Of a stretch of DNA of 9,001 nucleotides, positions 1-6,192 are shown piece after piece. The stretch spans positions 1 through 9,001 of the forward strand of contig JAPFCT010000258.1 in NCBI GenBank assembly GCA_026169575.1, written 5' to 3'. The notes under the pieces were generated by a model. It worked only from the letters and a program-made list of their open reading frames with translations. It did no database searches and was not told the DNA's origin. Both the position numbers and the translations under genes were made by a program. How positions within the stretch are numbered: the stretch's first letter is position 1; every line of letters starts with the position of its first letter. Source of the stretch: Faecalimonas sp. GTDB lineage: Bacteria; Bacillota_A; Clostridia; Lachnospirales; Lachnospiraceae.

Positions 1-98
1 AACATCTTATCGATATTTTCCATCTCAGTCTTTCTGGGATGAAGGGTATATTTTATTTCTTCATAATAGTCGGTAAAGATTCTTTGTAAGATATTCAT
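1..98 (-). CDS. IS91-family-like transposase, N-terminal fragment cut by window edge
   Basis: A reading frame on the minus strand starts at the ATG at 98 and runs off the left edge with no stop. The 32 visible residues begin MNILQRIFTDYYEEIKYTLH and continue with PRKTEMENIDKM. From memory this resembles the start of IS91-family (zinc-binding HUH/Y2) transposases common in Lachnospiraceae, whose next segment carries a Cys/His zinc-binding region. That region lies outside the window, so no catalytic residue can be checked. No strong ribosome binding site precedes the ATG, so a start further upstream cannot be ruled out. The gene points away from the prd cluster and is probably a neighbouring insertion. 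The family call rests on the N-terminal residues alone. Confidence 0.5.
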   Translation of the reverse strand, partial: MNILQRIFTDYYEEIKYTLHPRKTEMENIDKM

Positions 99-130
99 AA
101 GTCTATTATGCAGGAAAAAGGAAGAAAAAG

Positions 131-187
131 AAACCCCCTAACCCCTCAAGATTGAGGGGAAGGGGAGCTGAATAGGCGAAGCCTATT
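131..187. repeat. Tandem palindromes upstream of the IS91-like gene (possible element end)
   Basis: Two strong inverted repeats lie just upstream of the transposase start. The first is CCCCTCAA-GA-TTGAGGGG at 142-159, flanked by further C-runs and G-runs (133-137 and 162-165). The second is AATAGGC-GAA-GCCTATT at 171-187, followed on the plus strand by more T residues, so it would also act as a plus-strand terminator. IS91-type elements carry hairpins at their termini instead of terminal inverted repeats. Being a terIS-like end is therefore a reasonable inference from position, but I cannot confirm the boundary from this copy alone. Confidence 0.4.
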
Positions 188-213
188 TTTTAAAGAAAGT
201 TTATTCGGATTTT

Positions 214-229
214 AAAAAGTCGGCTTTTT
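214..229 (-). terminator. Weak candidate terminator for the prdF-tetR unit
   Basis: AAAAAG-TCGG-CTTTTT forms a 6-bp, mostly A/T stem with a 4-base loop, about 48 bases beyond the stop of the TetR gene. The minus strand reads into a short T-run. The stem is weak and a similar T-run exists on the plus strand, so this is only a candidate. The stronger palindromes at 142-187 could also stop leftward transcripts. Confidence 0.3.
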
Positions 230-276
230 GCTTTTCGGATATCAAACGAAGCTGTCGGTTCTCATCTTTACAAAAG

Positions 277-882
277 TCAGTTTGTGATGATGACCTGCTC
301 TTTTGCGAGAAACTGTGCTAAGGTTCCCGGAAGAAGTTCCGCGCTGTATTTGCTCAGGGAATAGGATCCCTGACAGAGCAGCCAGTCGTAGATCAGTGAA
401 CGTTCATACATGGTATAGAGATGAACAAGTTCGTTTGCAGAGCGGTCAGAAGTGAACTCTCCGCGGTTCTGTGCATCTTCGATGATCTCCCGGATACAAG
501 TGAAATAGAACCGGTTATCATCCAGGAGCGCTCTCTGGTCTTTTGTGGTCAGCTGCGAGGAGTAGAGCAGTGTCAGAAGTTCGATATCCACACTTGTCTC
601 TATCATCAGGAACAGTTCGTAATTCAGATAGAGAAGTTTGTCGGCGGCAGAAAGAGACGGATCCATGGATGCGACAAGTTCCTCGTATTTGTCGTCAAAC
701 AGATAGGCAAGTGAACCGAGGAGCGCGTCTTTCCCTTTAAAATAGTGATAAAAGCTGCCTTTTGACGTCCTGGAGGCAGCGATGATGTCATCGATCGTTG
801 TGGCGTGGTATCCTTTTTTGTAGAAGAGATTCCACGCGGCTTTTACAATCTTACTTTTGGTAGTCTGGCGTTTTCTTGGCAT
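277..882 (-). CDS. TetR/AcrR-family transcriptional regulator
   Basis: This predicted protein of 201 residues has the usual TetR length and layout. The N-terminal helix-turn-helix spans about residues 8-55, with the typical signature TTIDDIIAASRTSKGSFYHYF (residues 28-48). The rest is an all-helical, poorly conserved ligand-binding and dimerisation domain. The ATG at 882 is chosen because AAAGGAGG lies just before it. An upstream in-frame ATG at 930 lacks such a site and would overlap the end of prdF. The gene follows prdF by 40 bases on the same strand, so the two are probably co-transcribed. By position it is a good candidate to control the divergent prdF and selC/prd promoters, perhaps through the inverted repeat at 2103-2124; that is inference. 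The ligand cannot be read from the sequence. It is not PrdR: it has no AAA+ sigma-54-interaction domain. Confidence 0.88.
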   Translation of the reverse strand: MPRKRQTTKSKIVKAAWNLFYKKGYHATTIDDIIAASRTSKGSFYHYFKGKDALLGSLAYLFDDKYEELVASMDPSLSAADKLLYLNYELFLMIETSVDIELLTLLYSSQLTTKDQRALLDDNRFYFTCIREIIEDAQNRGEFTSDRSANELVHLYTMYERSLIYDWLLCQGSYSLSKYSAELLPGTLAQFLAKEQVIITN

Positions 883-922
883 AGCTGCCTCCTTTCCTCT
901 AAATACATAAGAAGTAGTTGGA

Positions 923-1951
923 TTATCCAACCTGGAAACCGTATTTTAACGGGTCGTCAGGGTCGATCACGTAGGTTGCCTCACCGGTGATGTAGGCGCT
1001 TCCGGTAATCTGTGGAATGACTGCTTTGTAGTCCCCTACGGTTGTCTCGCCTTTGATGATCCCGGTGAATTTAGAGCCGATAAAACTCTCGTATACGAAA
1101 GGTTCGTTCACTCCGATCTTGCCATGTGCATGCAGGGCTGCAAGTTTTGCGCTTGTGCCGGTTCCGCAAGGAGAACGGTCAGCCATATGATCGCCGAAGA
1201 TCACGACGTTCCGCATGCTGCAGCCCGGTGTTGTCGTAGAACAGTACAGTTCTGCAAGATCCACAGAAGTGATATCCAGTGTCGGGTGTTTGACTTTTAC
1301 TTCTTCATTGATCTGTTTGACAAGCTGCATACCAAAGCGTGTCAGTTCACGGATATTTTCCGGGACAACGGTCTTTCCGATCTGTGCAAGATCTACAAGT
1401 GCAAAGAAACTTCCGCCGAAGGAGATATCGTATTGGATCTCCTGACCGTCGATCACTGTGGTAAGGTTCTCTTTGTATAAGAAAGAAGGAACATTTGTGA
1501 GAGTGACGCTTACGACTTTTCCGTTCTTTACTTCTGCCTTTGTGCGGATCAGCCCGGCAGGAGCGTCCAGTACGACTTCTGTGTAAGGTTCTTTTGCTTC
1601 TACCAGCCCGGTTTCAATGATCGCTGTGACAGAACCGATCGTGCCATGTCCACACATATTCAGATATTCTCCGGTGTCCATGAAGATCACTCCGAAGTCT
1701 GCTTCTGGGTGGATCGGTTCGGTAAGAAGTGCGCCGAACATATCGTGATGTCCGCGTGGCTCAAACATCAGAGCGGTGCGGTATTTGTCATAATGTTTCG
1801 CAAGGTAATTCTTGCGCTCGATCATAGTATCTCCTTTTAATTCCGGGAATCCAGATAAAATGATGCGGGTAAATTCCCCCACAGTGTGTGTGTCGATTGC
1901 CTTGAAAGCGGCTTCAAAAGACGCCGTATCTAAATGTGCATTGATTTCCAT
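923..1951 (-). CDS. prdF: Proline racemase PrdF
   Basis: The protein (342 residues) belongs to the PLP-independent proline racemase / hydroxyproline epimerase family and has the family's normal length. Both catalytic cysteines are present: Cys100 in the motif MCGHGTIGS and Cys262 in DRSPCGTGTSA. In this family the two thiols act as the acid/base pair that inverts the alpha carbon. The expected role is to convert L-proline to D-proline, the substrate of the reductase encoded on the other side of the control region. A hydroxyproline 2-epimerase or a dehydratase relative shares the fold, but the third family position is Cys (not Ser/Thr as in dehydratases), and the neighbourhood favours proline. 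GGAGG sits seven bases before the ATG. The protein is expected to be cytoplasmic. In C. difficile the racemase gene lies at the end of the prd cluster; here it is divergent. Confidence 0.93.
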   Translation of the reverse strand: MEINAHLDTASFEAAFKAIDTHTVGEFTRIILSGFPELKGDTMIERKNYLAKHYDKYRTALMFEPRGHHDMFGALLTEPIHPEADFGVIFMDTGEYLNMCGHGTIGSVTAIIETGLVEAKEPYTEVVLDAPAGLIRTKAEVKNGKVVSVTLTNVPSFLYKENLTTVIDGQEIQYDISFGGSFFALVDLAQIGKTVVPENIRELTRFGMQLVKQINEEVKVKHPTLDITSVDLAELYCSTTTPGCSMRNVVIFGDHMADRSPCGTGTSAKLAALHAHGKIGVNEPFVYESFIGSKFTGIIKGETTVGDYKAVIPQITGSAYITGEATYVIDPDDPLKYGFQVG

Positions 1952-2013
1952 TGCAGTACCTCCAAAATTTGATGTTCAGGTTCGTATGAAACAGCAGGAC
2001 TGGTAATAGACTA

Positions 2014-2048
2014 AATACTAGAACGCAGTTCAGTTTTCTAATAGTATT
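2014..2048. repeat. Inverted repeat overlapping the prdF -10 region
   Basis: AATACTA at 2014-2020 and TAGTATT at 2042-2048 are perfect reverse complements, 21 bases apart. A smaller palindrome GAAC-GCA-GTTC (2021-2031) lies between them. The right arm overlaps the prdF -10 box and the left arm lies in the early transcribed region, so it could be an operator or a 5'-end stem-loop. The arms are short and AT-rich and may be chance. Confidence 0.3.
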
Positions 2049-2074
2049 ATCGGCGAAAATACCTGAAAAGTCAA
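2046..2074 (-). promoter_or_regulatory. Sigma-A-type promoter for prdF-tetR
   Basis: Read on the minus strand, a -35 box TTGACT (2069-2074) and a -10 box GATAAT (2046-2051) are separated by 17 bases; each matches consensus at five of six positions. Transcription would start near 2039, leaving a leader of roughly 88 bases before the prdF ATG. This is the best leftward promoter in the gap. Confidence 0.72.
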
Positions 2075-2102
2075 TGAAAAGTGGAAATTTACAACCATAA
2101 AT

Positions 2103-2124
2103 AAATTTGAAAAAGTTCAAATTT
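2103..2124. promoter_or_regulatory. Perfect palindrome between divergent promoters, candidate regulator operator
   Basis: AAATTTGAA-N4-TTCAAATTT is a perfect 9+9 bp inverted repeat with a 4-base spacer. It lies between the leftward prdF promoter (-35 ends at 2074) and the rightward promoter (-35 begins at 2129). The size and symmetry fit a dimeric regulator site such as a TetR protein would use, and a TetR gene is in the prdF unit. An alternative is an AT-rich hairpin with no protein partner. No second copy was seen in the window. Confidence 0.5.
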
Positions 2125-2128
2125 GCTA

Positions 2129-2157
2129 TTGAAAAACAAAGAGGTTTGTGATAAAGT
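2129..2157 (+). promoter_or_regulatory. Candidate promoter for selC (and possibly the prd operon)
   Basis: TTGAAA (2129-2134) is followed after 17 bases by TAAAGT (2152-2157). The -10 box matches only four of six positions, but spacing is ideal. Transcription would start about 20 bases before the mature 5' end of the tRNA, which is usual for a tRNA gene. The palindrome at 2103-2124 ends five bases upstream of the -35 box. Confidence 0.5.
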
Positions 2158-2183
2158 AAATGAGCAGAGAAAAATGCATATCC

Positions 2184-2281
2184 GGGGGTAGATGGGTAAC
2201 TGGTGTGCCTCCTAGTCTTCAAAACTAGTGTGGGGCGTTAAGAGCGTCCCGGGTGGGTTCGATTCCCACATGCCTCCGCCA
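2184..2281 (+). tRNA. selC: tRNA-Sec (anticodon TCA)
   Basis: The 98-base gene includes an encoded CCA end and is longer than an ordinary tRNA because of its long variable arm, as expected for selenocysteine tRNA. The anticodon stem CTAGT/ACTAG (2212-2216 and 2224-2228) encloses the loop CTTCAAA with anticodon TCA at 2219-2221, which reads UGA codons. The T arm GTGGG-TTCGATT-CCCAC and the variable arm GGGGCG/CGTCCC are clear. The acceptor pairs GGGGGTA with TGCCTCC using two G-U pairs, followed by G before CCA. The D arm is best drawn as GGGTA/TGCCT with wobble pairs. The gene decodes the in-frame TGA of prdB 4.4 kb downstream. It sits directly ahead of the prd genes in the same direction. 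Confidence 0.95.
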
Positions 2282-2513
2282 AAAGGAGTATTGTTCCAGA
2301 TGCATCCGCGGCATTCCCGGAGAGGGGAAGAACAGCCGTTATTCCGGAAGATGCATTGCACAGAGTATGACGCACAGATGTCTTTGTGAGGCTTACATAT
2401 AGATGTGCAGACTGGAATTGTCATAGAAGGTCAGAGATGACCGCCAACAGAATAGAGAGAGCAAGGCTGTTACTGTCAGAAGACAGGGGCAGGCTTGATT
2501 GACCGATGAACGA
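2282..2513 (+). promoter_or_regulatory. Structured leader between selC and prdC
   Basis: No convincing gene lies in this stretch, but it is rich in compact hairpins. GGTCA-GAGA-TGACC (2429-2442) has a GNRA-type tetraloop. CTGTC-AGAA-GACAG (2473-2486) is a second perfect stem. AACAG (2446-2450) can pair with CTGTT (2467-2471), and GCC (2443-2445) with GGC (2488-2490), which would join these into a small junction. ATGCATC (2300-2306) can pair with GATGCAT (2350-2356). A second TGACC at 2500-2504 could compete for GGTCA. The series ends in the terminator-like hairpin at 2514-2540, the layout of an attenuator or riboswitch leader. I do not recognise a known riboswitch class. Confidence 0.4.
2344..2360 (+). 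promoter_or_regulatory. Weak candidate sigma-54 (-24/-12) promoter for prdC
   Basis: GG at 2346-2347 and GC at 2358-2359 are exactly ten bases apart, and the -12 side reads TTGCA. The -24 side matches the TGGCACG consensus poorly beyond the GG. Proline reductase genes in C. difficile are controlled by the sigma-54 activator PrdR, which is why this was looked for. No activator gene is visible in this window. Transcription would start near 2371 and the message would carry the hairpins at 2429-2540. Confidence 0.22.
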
Positions 2514-2540
2514 AAAAGCTGAGTATTATACTCAGCTTTT
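2514..2540 (+). terminator. Terminator-like hairpin just upstream of prdC
   Basis: AAAAGCTGAGTA pairs with TATACTCAGCTTTT-type sequence to form a 12-bp near-perfect stem with a tiny loop around 2526-2528, ending in a run of four T. It is symmetrical and could act in both directions. Only 29 bases separate it from the prdC GTG, leaving too little space for a separate promoter. The prd message therefore probably reads through it, so it may be a selC terminator with partial readthrough or an attenuator. Confidence 0.65.
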
Positions 2541-2569
2541 AGTGAATACAGATAAAGGAGTCAAGAGCA

Positions 2570-3886
2570 GTGGAACGGGTACATATTTTATTAAAACAAC
2601 ACGTTGGGGCACCGTGTAAGGCAGTTACAGAGCCAGGTGCAGATGTACAGAGAGGGACATTGATCGCAGTTCCGGATGGACTTGGGGCCAATATATTTTC
2701 CAGTGTCTGCGGAAATGTAGAGGCGGTGACTGACACAGAGATCGTCATCCGGAAGAAAGAAGAGCAGTCAGAAGATTATGTGAAGATTCCGGAAGGAACA
2801 AAGGCAGAGATGGTGGCTTATGCCGGTATCACCGGGATGGGCGGAGCCGGATTTCCGACGGCAGTAAAGCTTTCTGCCGATTTAAACGGTGGTTATATTC
2901 TTGTCAATGCGGCAGAATGTGAGCCGGGTCTTTGTCATAATATCCGCCAGATCGAAGAGCAATGTGGAAAGATCATAAATGGTGTGAAATACTGCATGGA
3001 ACTGACCAATGCAGCAAAGGCGATCTTTGCGATCAAGAAGAAGAATGAGAAGGCGGTTCGTATTTTAAAAGAAGCGCTGGCAGAAGAAGAGGCGATCACG
3101 ATGCATCTTCTGCCGGATATTTATCCGATGGGCGAAGAGCGGGCGGTCGTAAGAGAGTGTCTCGGGATTGAACTTGGGGTTGACCAGCTTCCGACGGCGG
3201 CAAATGCAGTTGTGATCAATGTAGAGACTGTTTCAAGGGTGGCAGAGGCGATCGATGAGAGAAAGCCGTGCTTCTCAAAGAATGTGACTGTGATCGGGAA
3301 ATTAAATGGCGGCGAGGAACCGCATGTATTTATGGATGTTCCGATCGGGACAAGCATTGGAGAACTGATCGGACGCGCCGGAGGCATCAATGGAGTTTAC
3401 GGTGAGATCATCGTGGGAGGACCATTTACCGGACATGCGGCAGACGAGAGCACCCCGGTGACAAAGACGACCGGAGGAGTGATCGTGACGATCGATCTTC
3501 CAGATCTGCACGGAGCGCCGGTAGGCCTTCTTGTCTGTGCCTGCGGTGGAACAGAAGCGCGTATGCGCGACATCTGCGCGAAGATGAACGGAAAAGTGGT
3601 ATCCGTTGCGAGATGTAAGCAGGCGGTAGAAATGAAGAACGGTGCATTAAAGTGTGAGCGCCCGGGAAATTGTCCGGGGCAGGTGAAGAACAGCATTCAG
3701 TTCAAGAAGGACGGATGTGAATACATTATAATAGGTAACTGTTCAGATTGTTCCAACACGGTGATGGGATCTGCGCCGAAGATGGGGCTGAAAGTCTTCC
3801 ATCAGACAGACCATGTGATGCGAACGATCCATCATCCACTGTACAGACATCTGAGAGTATCCAAGAAAGTCGATCAGGATATTTAA
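2570..3886 (+). CDS. prdC: PrdC, RnfC-like electron-transfer protein of proline reductase
   Basis: The 438-residue protein resembles RnfC/NuoF-type electron carriers and fits PrdC by position ahead of prdA. An N-terminal RnfC-type hybrid barrel occupies about residues 1-62. The conserved nucleotide/flavin-binding segment is GMGGAGFPTAVKL (89-101) followed by LVNAAECEPG (111-120). A ligand-binding SLBB-like domain follows (about 240-290, with VPIGTSIGELIGRAGGINGV around 257-276). The C-terminus is cysteine-rich (Cys323, 325, 336, 349, 362, 368, 383, 391, 394) but lacks the classic CxxCxxCxxxCP ferredoxin repeats of RnfC. It probably passes electrons from NADH or the Rnf complex to PrdAB. The start is a GTG preceded by AAAGGAG at nine bases; no ATG fits the N-terminus. 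Some clostridial PrdC proteins are described as selenoproteins; this one has no in-frame TGA. Confidence 0.88.
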   Translation: MERVHILLKQHVGAPCKAVTEPGADVQRGTLIAVPDGLGANIFSSVCGNVEAVTDTEIVIRKKEEQSEDYVKIPEGTKAEMVAYAGITGMGGAGFPTAVKLSADLNGGYILVNAAECEPGLCHNIRQIEEQCGKIINGVKYCMELTNAAKAIFAIKKKNEKAVRILKEALAEEEAITMHLLPDIYPMGEERAVVRECLGIELGVDQLPTAANAVVINVETVSRVAEAIDERKPCFSKNVTVIGKLNGGEEPHVFMDVPIGTSIGELIGRAGGINGVYGEIIVGGPFTGHAADESTPVTKTTGGVIVTIDLPDLHGAPVGLLVCACGGTEARMRDICAKMNGKVVSVARCKQAVEMKNGALKCERPGNCPGQVKNSIQFKKDGCEYIIIGNCSDCSNTVMGSAPKMGLKVFHQTDHVMRTIHHPLYRHLRVSKKVDQDI

Positions 3887-3991
3887 GGCCGGCGGCCAAA
3901 ACGGGCTTTATCTGGCTGACCGTCAGACGGCGGACAGTGAGCAATTCATATAGAAGAAATATGGGACCATTCACACAAGGAGGGACATGTT

Positions 3992-5854
3992 ATGTCAATT
4001 ACAGCAGAAACAGCGAAAGAACATGCGAAGGATCCGGCGGTACTTTGCTGCCGGGCAGAAGCAGGGATTACGATTGGTGTTGAGAACCTGGAAGATCCGA
4101 CAATCTTTGACGATCTCGTAGATTCAGGACTTTTGAACCTGGATGGAGTTCTGACGATCGAAGAGATCCTCGGTGCAACACTGACAAAGACCTGTGATTC
4201 TCTGACACCGATCACACGGGACGTAGTATCAGGGATCAAAGAAGTAGAAAAGGACACAGCTGCTGAGGAGCCAGCAGAGACAGAAGCGCAGCAGGAAGTG
4301 GAAGAGACAGCGGCAAGCCAGAATATTGTCACAACAGCTGGCGGTGTGCTGAAAATCCACATCGGAAAGGGAAAAGATATTGATATCGAAATCCCGACGG
4401 GAATTGCGGCAGGTGCAGTCTTAGCGCAGACACCGGCAGTGCAGACAGCTTCCGTTGTACCGGTTGCAGCAGCACCGGAAGAAGAGAAGCCGGAAAAAGT
4501 GATCAGAAGTCTGACAAGAAAGCATTTCCAGATCACAGAAGTAAAACGCGGCCCGGAGACAAAGATTGAGGGAACCGTATTATATATCCGTGAAGGAATC
4601 GAGGAAGAAGCGGCAGCTTCCCAGGAACTGGTCAACAGCCTGAAGATTGACATTATCACACCGGATCAGTATCATACCTATTCTGAGACGATCATGGACG
4701 TGCAGCCGATCGCCGCAAAAGAAGGAGAAGATGAGATTGGAACCGGTACGACAAGAGTACTTGACGGTGTCGTTGTCATGGTGACAGGTACAGATGCCAA
4801 CGGTGTTCAGATCGGTGAATTTGGTTCTTCAGAAGGTATCCTGGATGAGAATATCATGTGGGGAAGACCGGGAGCACCGGAGAAGGGCGAGATCTTTATT
4901 AAGACAGAAGTTGTCATCAAAGAAGGAACGAACATGGAGCGTCCGGGACCGCTCGCAGCGCATACAGCGACAGATGTGATCACGCAGGAGATCCGTCTTG
5001 CACTGAAGAAACTGGATGATTCCCTCGTTGTGGATACGGAGACATTTGAACAGGTGAGAAGACCTGGCAAGAAGAAAGTTGTAATCGTAAAAGAAATCAT
5101 GGGACAGGGTGCGATGCATGACAATCTGATCCTTCCGGTAGAGCCAGTCGGTGTACTTGGAGCAAAACCGAATGTAGACCTTGGAAATGTTCCGGTAATG
5201 GTATCTCCGCTTGAGGTACTTGACGGATGTATCCATGCACTGACCTGCATCGGACCTGCATCGAAGGAGATGTCAAGACATTACTGGAGAGAGCCTCTGG
5301 TACTTGAAACGTTATACGATAAAGAATTAGATCTCTGTGGTGTGATCTTTGTGGGAAGCCCTCAGATCAACTCAGAAAAATTCTATGTGTCAAAGCGTGT
5401 CGGAATGATGTGCGAGGCGCTGGATGTAGACGGAGCATTTGTCACAACAGAAGGATTTGGAAATAACCACATCGATTTTGCAAGCCATATCGAACAGATC
5501 GGTATGAGAGGAATCTCAGTGGTAGGAATGTCATTCTGTGCAGTACAGGGAGCGCTTGTTGTCGGAAATAAATATATGACAAATATGGTAGATAATAATA
5601 AATCAGAATCGGGAATCGAGAATGAAGTGCTTGCATGCAATACACTCTGCCATGAAGATGCGATCCGTGCTATTTATATGCTGAAGGCAGATATGGCAGG
5701 AGAAGAAGTGAAGAAGCCGGAGAAGAAATGGAATCCGAATGTCAAAGAAAACAATGTGGAGCTGATCTCCAATGTGACTGGAAAACCGGTGGAGCTTGTA
5801 GCAAATGAACAGTCCCTTCCGATGAGCCAGAAGAGAAGAGAGAAATACGACTAG
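3992..5854 (+). CDS. prdA: D-proline reductase proprotein PrdA (pyruvoyl-generating)
   Basis: PrdA (620 residues) is the precursor of two subunits of D-proline reductase, which reduces D-proline to 5-aminovalerate. In the characterised C. sticklandii enzyme the proprotein cleaves itself at a cysteine near residue 421, which becomes an N-terminal pyruvoyl group. Here the equivalent is Thr418-Cys419 in HALTCIGPASKE, giving a 418-residue N-terminal subunit and a 202-residue C-terminal pyruvoyl subunit, close to the published sizes. An acidic, Ala/Glu-rich linker lies at about 84-110. The core 170-410 contains GEFGSSEGI (275-283) and RPGKKKVVIVKE (357-368). Residues 419-570 carry NKSESGIENEVL. 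AAGGAGG lies seven to eight bases before the ATG. The 105-base gap after prdC shows no terminator, so the genes are probably one transcript. Related to GrdE of glycine reductase. Confidence 0.95.
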   Translation: MSITAETAKEHAKDPAVLCCRAEAGITIGVENLEDPTIFDDLVDSGLLNLDGVLTIEEILGATLTKTCDSLTPITRDVVSGIKEVEKDTAAEEPAETEAQQEVEETAASQNIVTTAGGVLKIHIGKGKDIDIEIPTGIAAGAVLAQTPAVQTASVVPVAAAPEEEKPEKVIRSLTRKHFQITEVKRGPETKIEGTVLYIREGIEEEAAASQELVNSLKIDIITPDQYHTYSETIMDVQPIAAKEGEDEIGTGTTRVLDGVVVMVTGTDANGVQIGEFGSSEGILDENIMWGRPGAPEKGEIFIKTEVVIKEGTNMERPGPLAAHTATDVITQEIRLALKKLDDSLVVDTETFEQVRRPGKKKVVIVKEIMGQGAMHDNLILPVEPVGVLGAKPNVDLGNVPVMVSPLEVLDGCIHALTCIGPASKEMSRHYWREPLVLETLYDKELDLCGVIFVGSPQINSEKFYVSKRVGMMCEALDVDGAFVTTEGFGNNHIDFASHIEQIGMRGISVVGMSFCAVQGALVVGNKYMTNMVDNNKSESGIENEVLACNTLCHEDAIRAIYMLKADMAGEEVKKPEKKWNPNVKENNVELISNVTGKPVELVANEQSLPMSQKRREKYD

Positions 5855-5885
5855 GATTTTGCGGCAGCAGGACTGTCCCAAAATC
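5855..5885 (+). other. Stem-loop directly after the prdA stop codon
   Basis: GATTTTG (5855-5861) and CAAAATC (5879-5885) are perfect reverse complements. Inside them GGCAG and CTG-T-CC can pair with one bulge, making a continuous hairpin. No T-run follows, so it is not a normal terminator. In position it resembles an intercistronic stem that protects or processes the upstream message. Confidence 0.4.
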
Positions 5886-5901
5886 GATAGCAGGTGATGA
5901 C

Positions 5902-6192
5902 ATGAAATATGGCGATAAGATCATCCGGATGGAAGGTGTGATCGTAGAGGTACATGATGGCTGTGTCGGGATCGACTTAAAGGGACGTCTCGGCTATCTG
6001 AAAGTACCGATGCGGATGCTGATCACCGACTATCCGGTGAAAGTAGGGCAGGAAGTTGCATGGAATATGAGTTTTGTAGAACAGCTTGGGCCTGAGATCA
6101 ATGAAAAATATATGAGCAATCTGATGACGTATCAGAAGCGTCAGGAAGAGATGCGAGCAAACAACAGAGACGATGAGGAGGTATCGCAATGA
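5902..6192 (+). CDS. Small prd-cluster protein of unknown function between prdA and prdB
   Basis: The 96-residue product has no signal peptide or membrane segment. Residues 1-60 look like a small beta-barrel: GDKIIRMEGVIVEVHDG, then GIDLKGRLGYLKVPMRMLI, then KVGQEVAWNMSF, alternating strands with turns at glycines. The tail (about 75-96) is charged and helical (YQKRQEEMRANNRDDEE). The stop codon overlaps the prdB ATG as ATGA, so the two are probably translationally coupled. A small gene in the same place is known in the C. difficile cluster (between prdA and prdB); I believe this is its counterpart. Function is unknown; a chaperone, assembly or cofactor-insertion role for PrdAB is only a guess. 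The ribosome binding site (AGGTGATG) is weaker than its neighbours'. Confidence 0.82.
   Translation: MKYGDKIIRMEGVIVEVHDGCVGIDLKGRLGYLKVPMRMLITDYPVKVGQEVAWNMSFVEQLGPEINEKYMSNLMTYQKRQEEMRANNRDDEEVSQ

Noticed and set aside
882..930. Upstream ATG of the TetR gene at 930
   Set aside because: It would overlap the end of prdF, has no ribosome binding site and adds a non-TetR leader; the ATG at 882 has AAAGGAGG.
3946..4659. Long minus-strand frame of 237 codons opposite the start of prdA
   Set aside because: It is antisense to a well-supported gene, has low-complexity Ser/Ala/Ile composition and no start context; a coding shadow.
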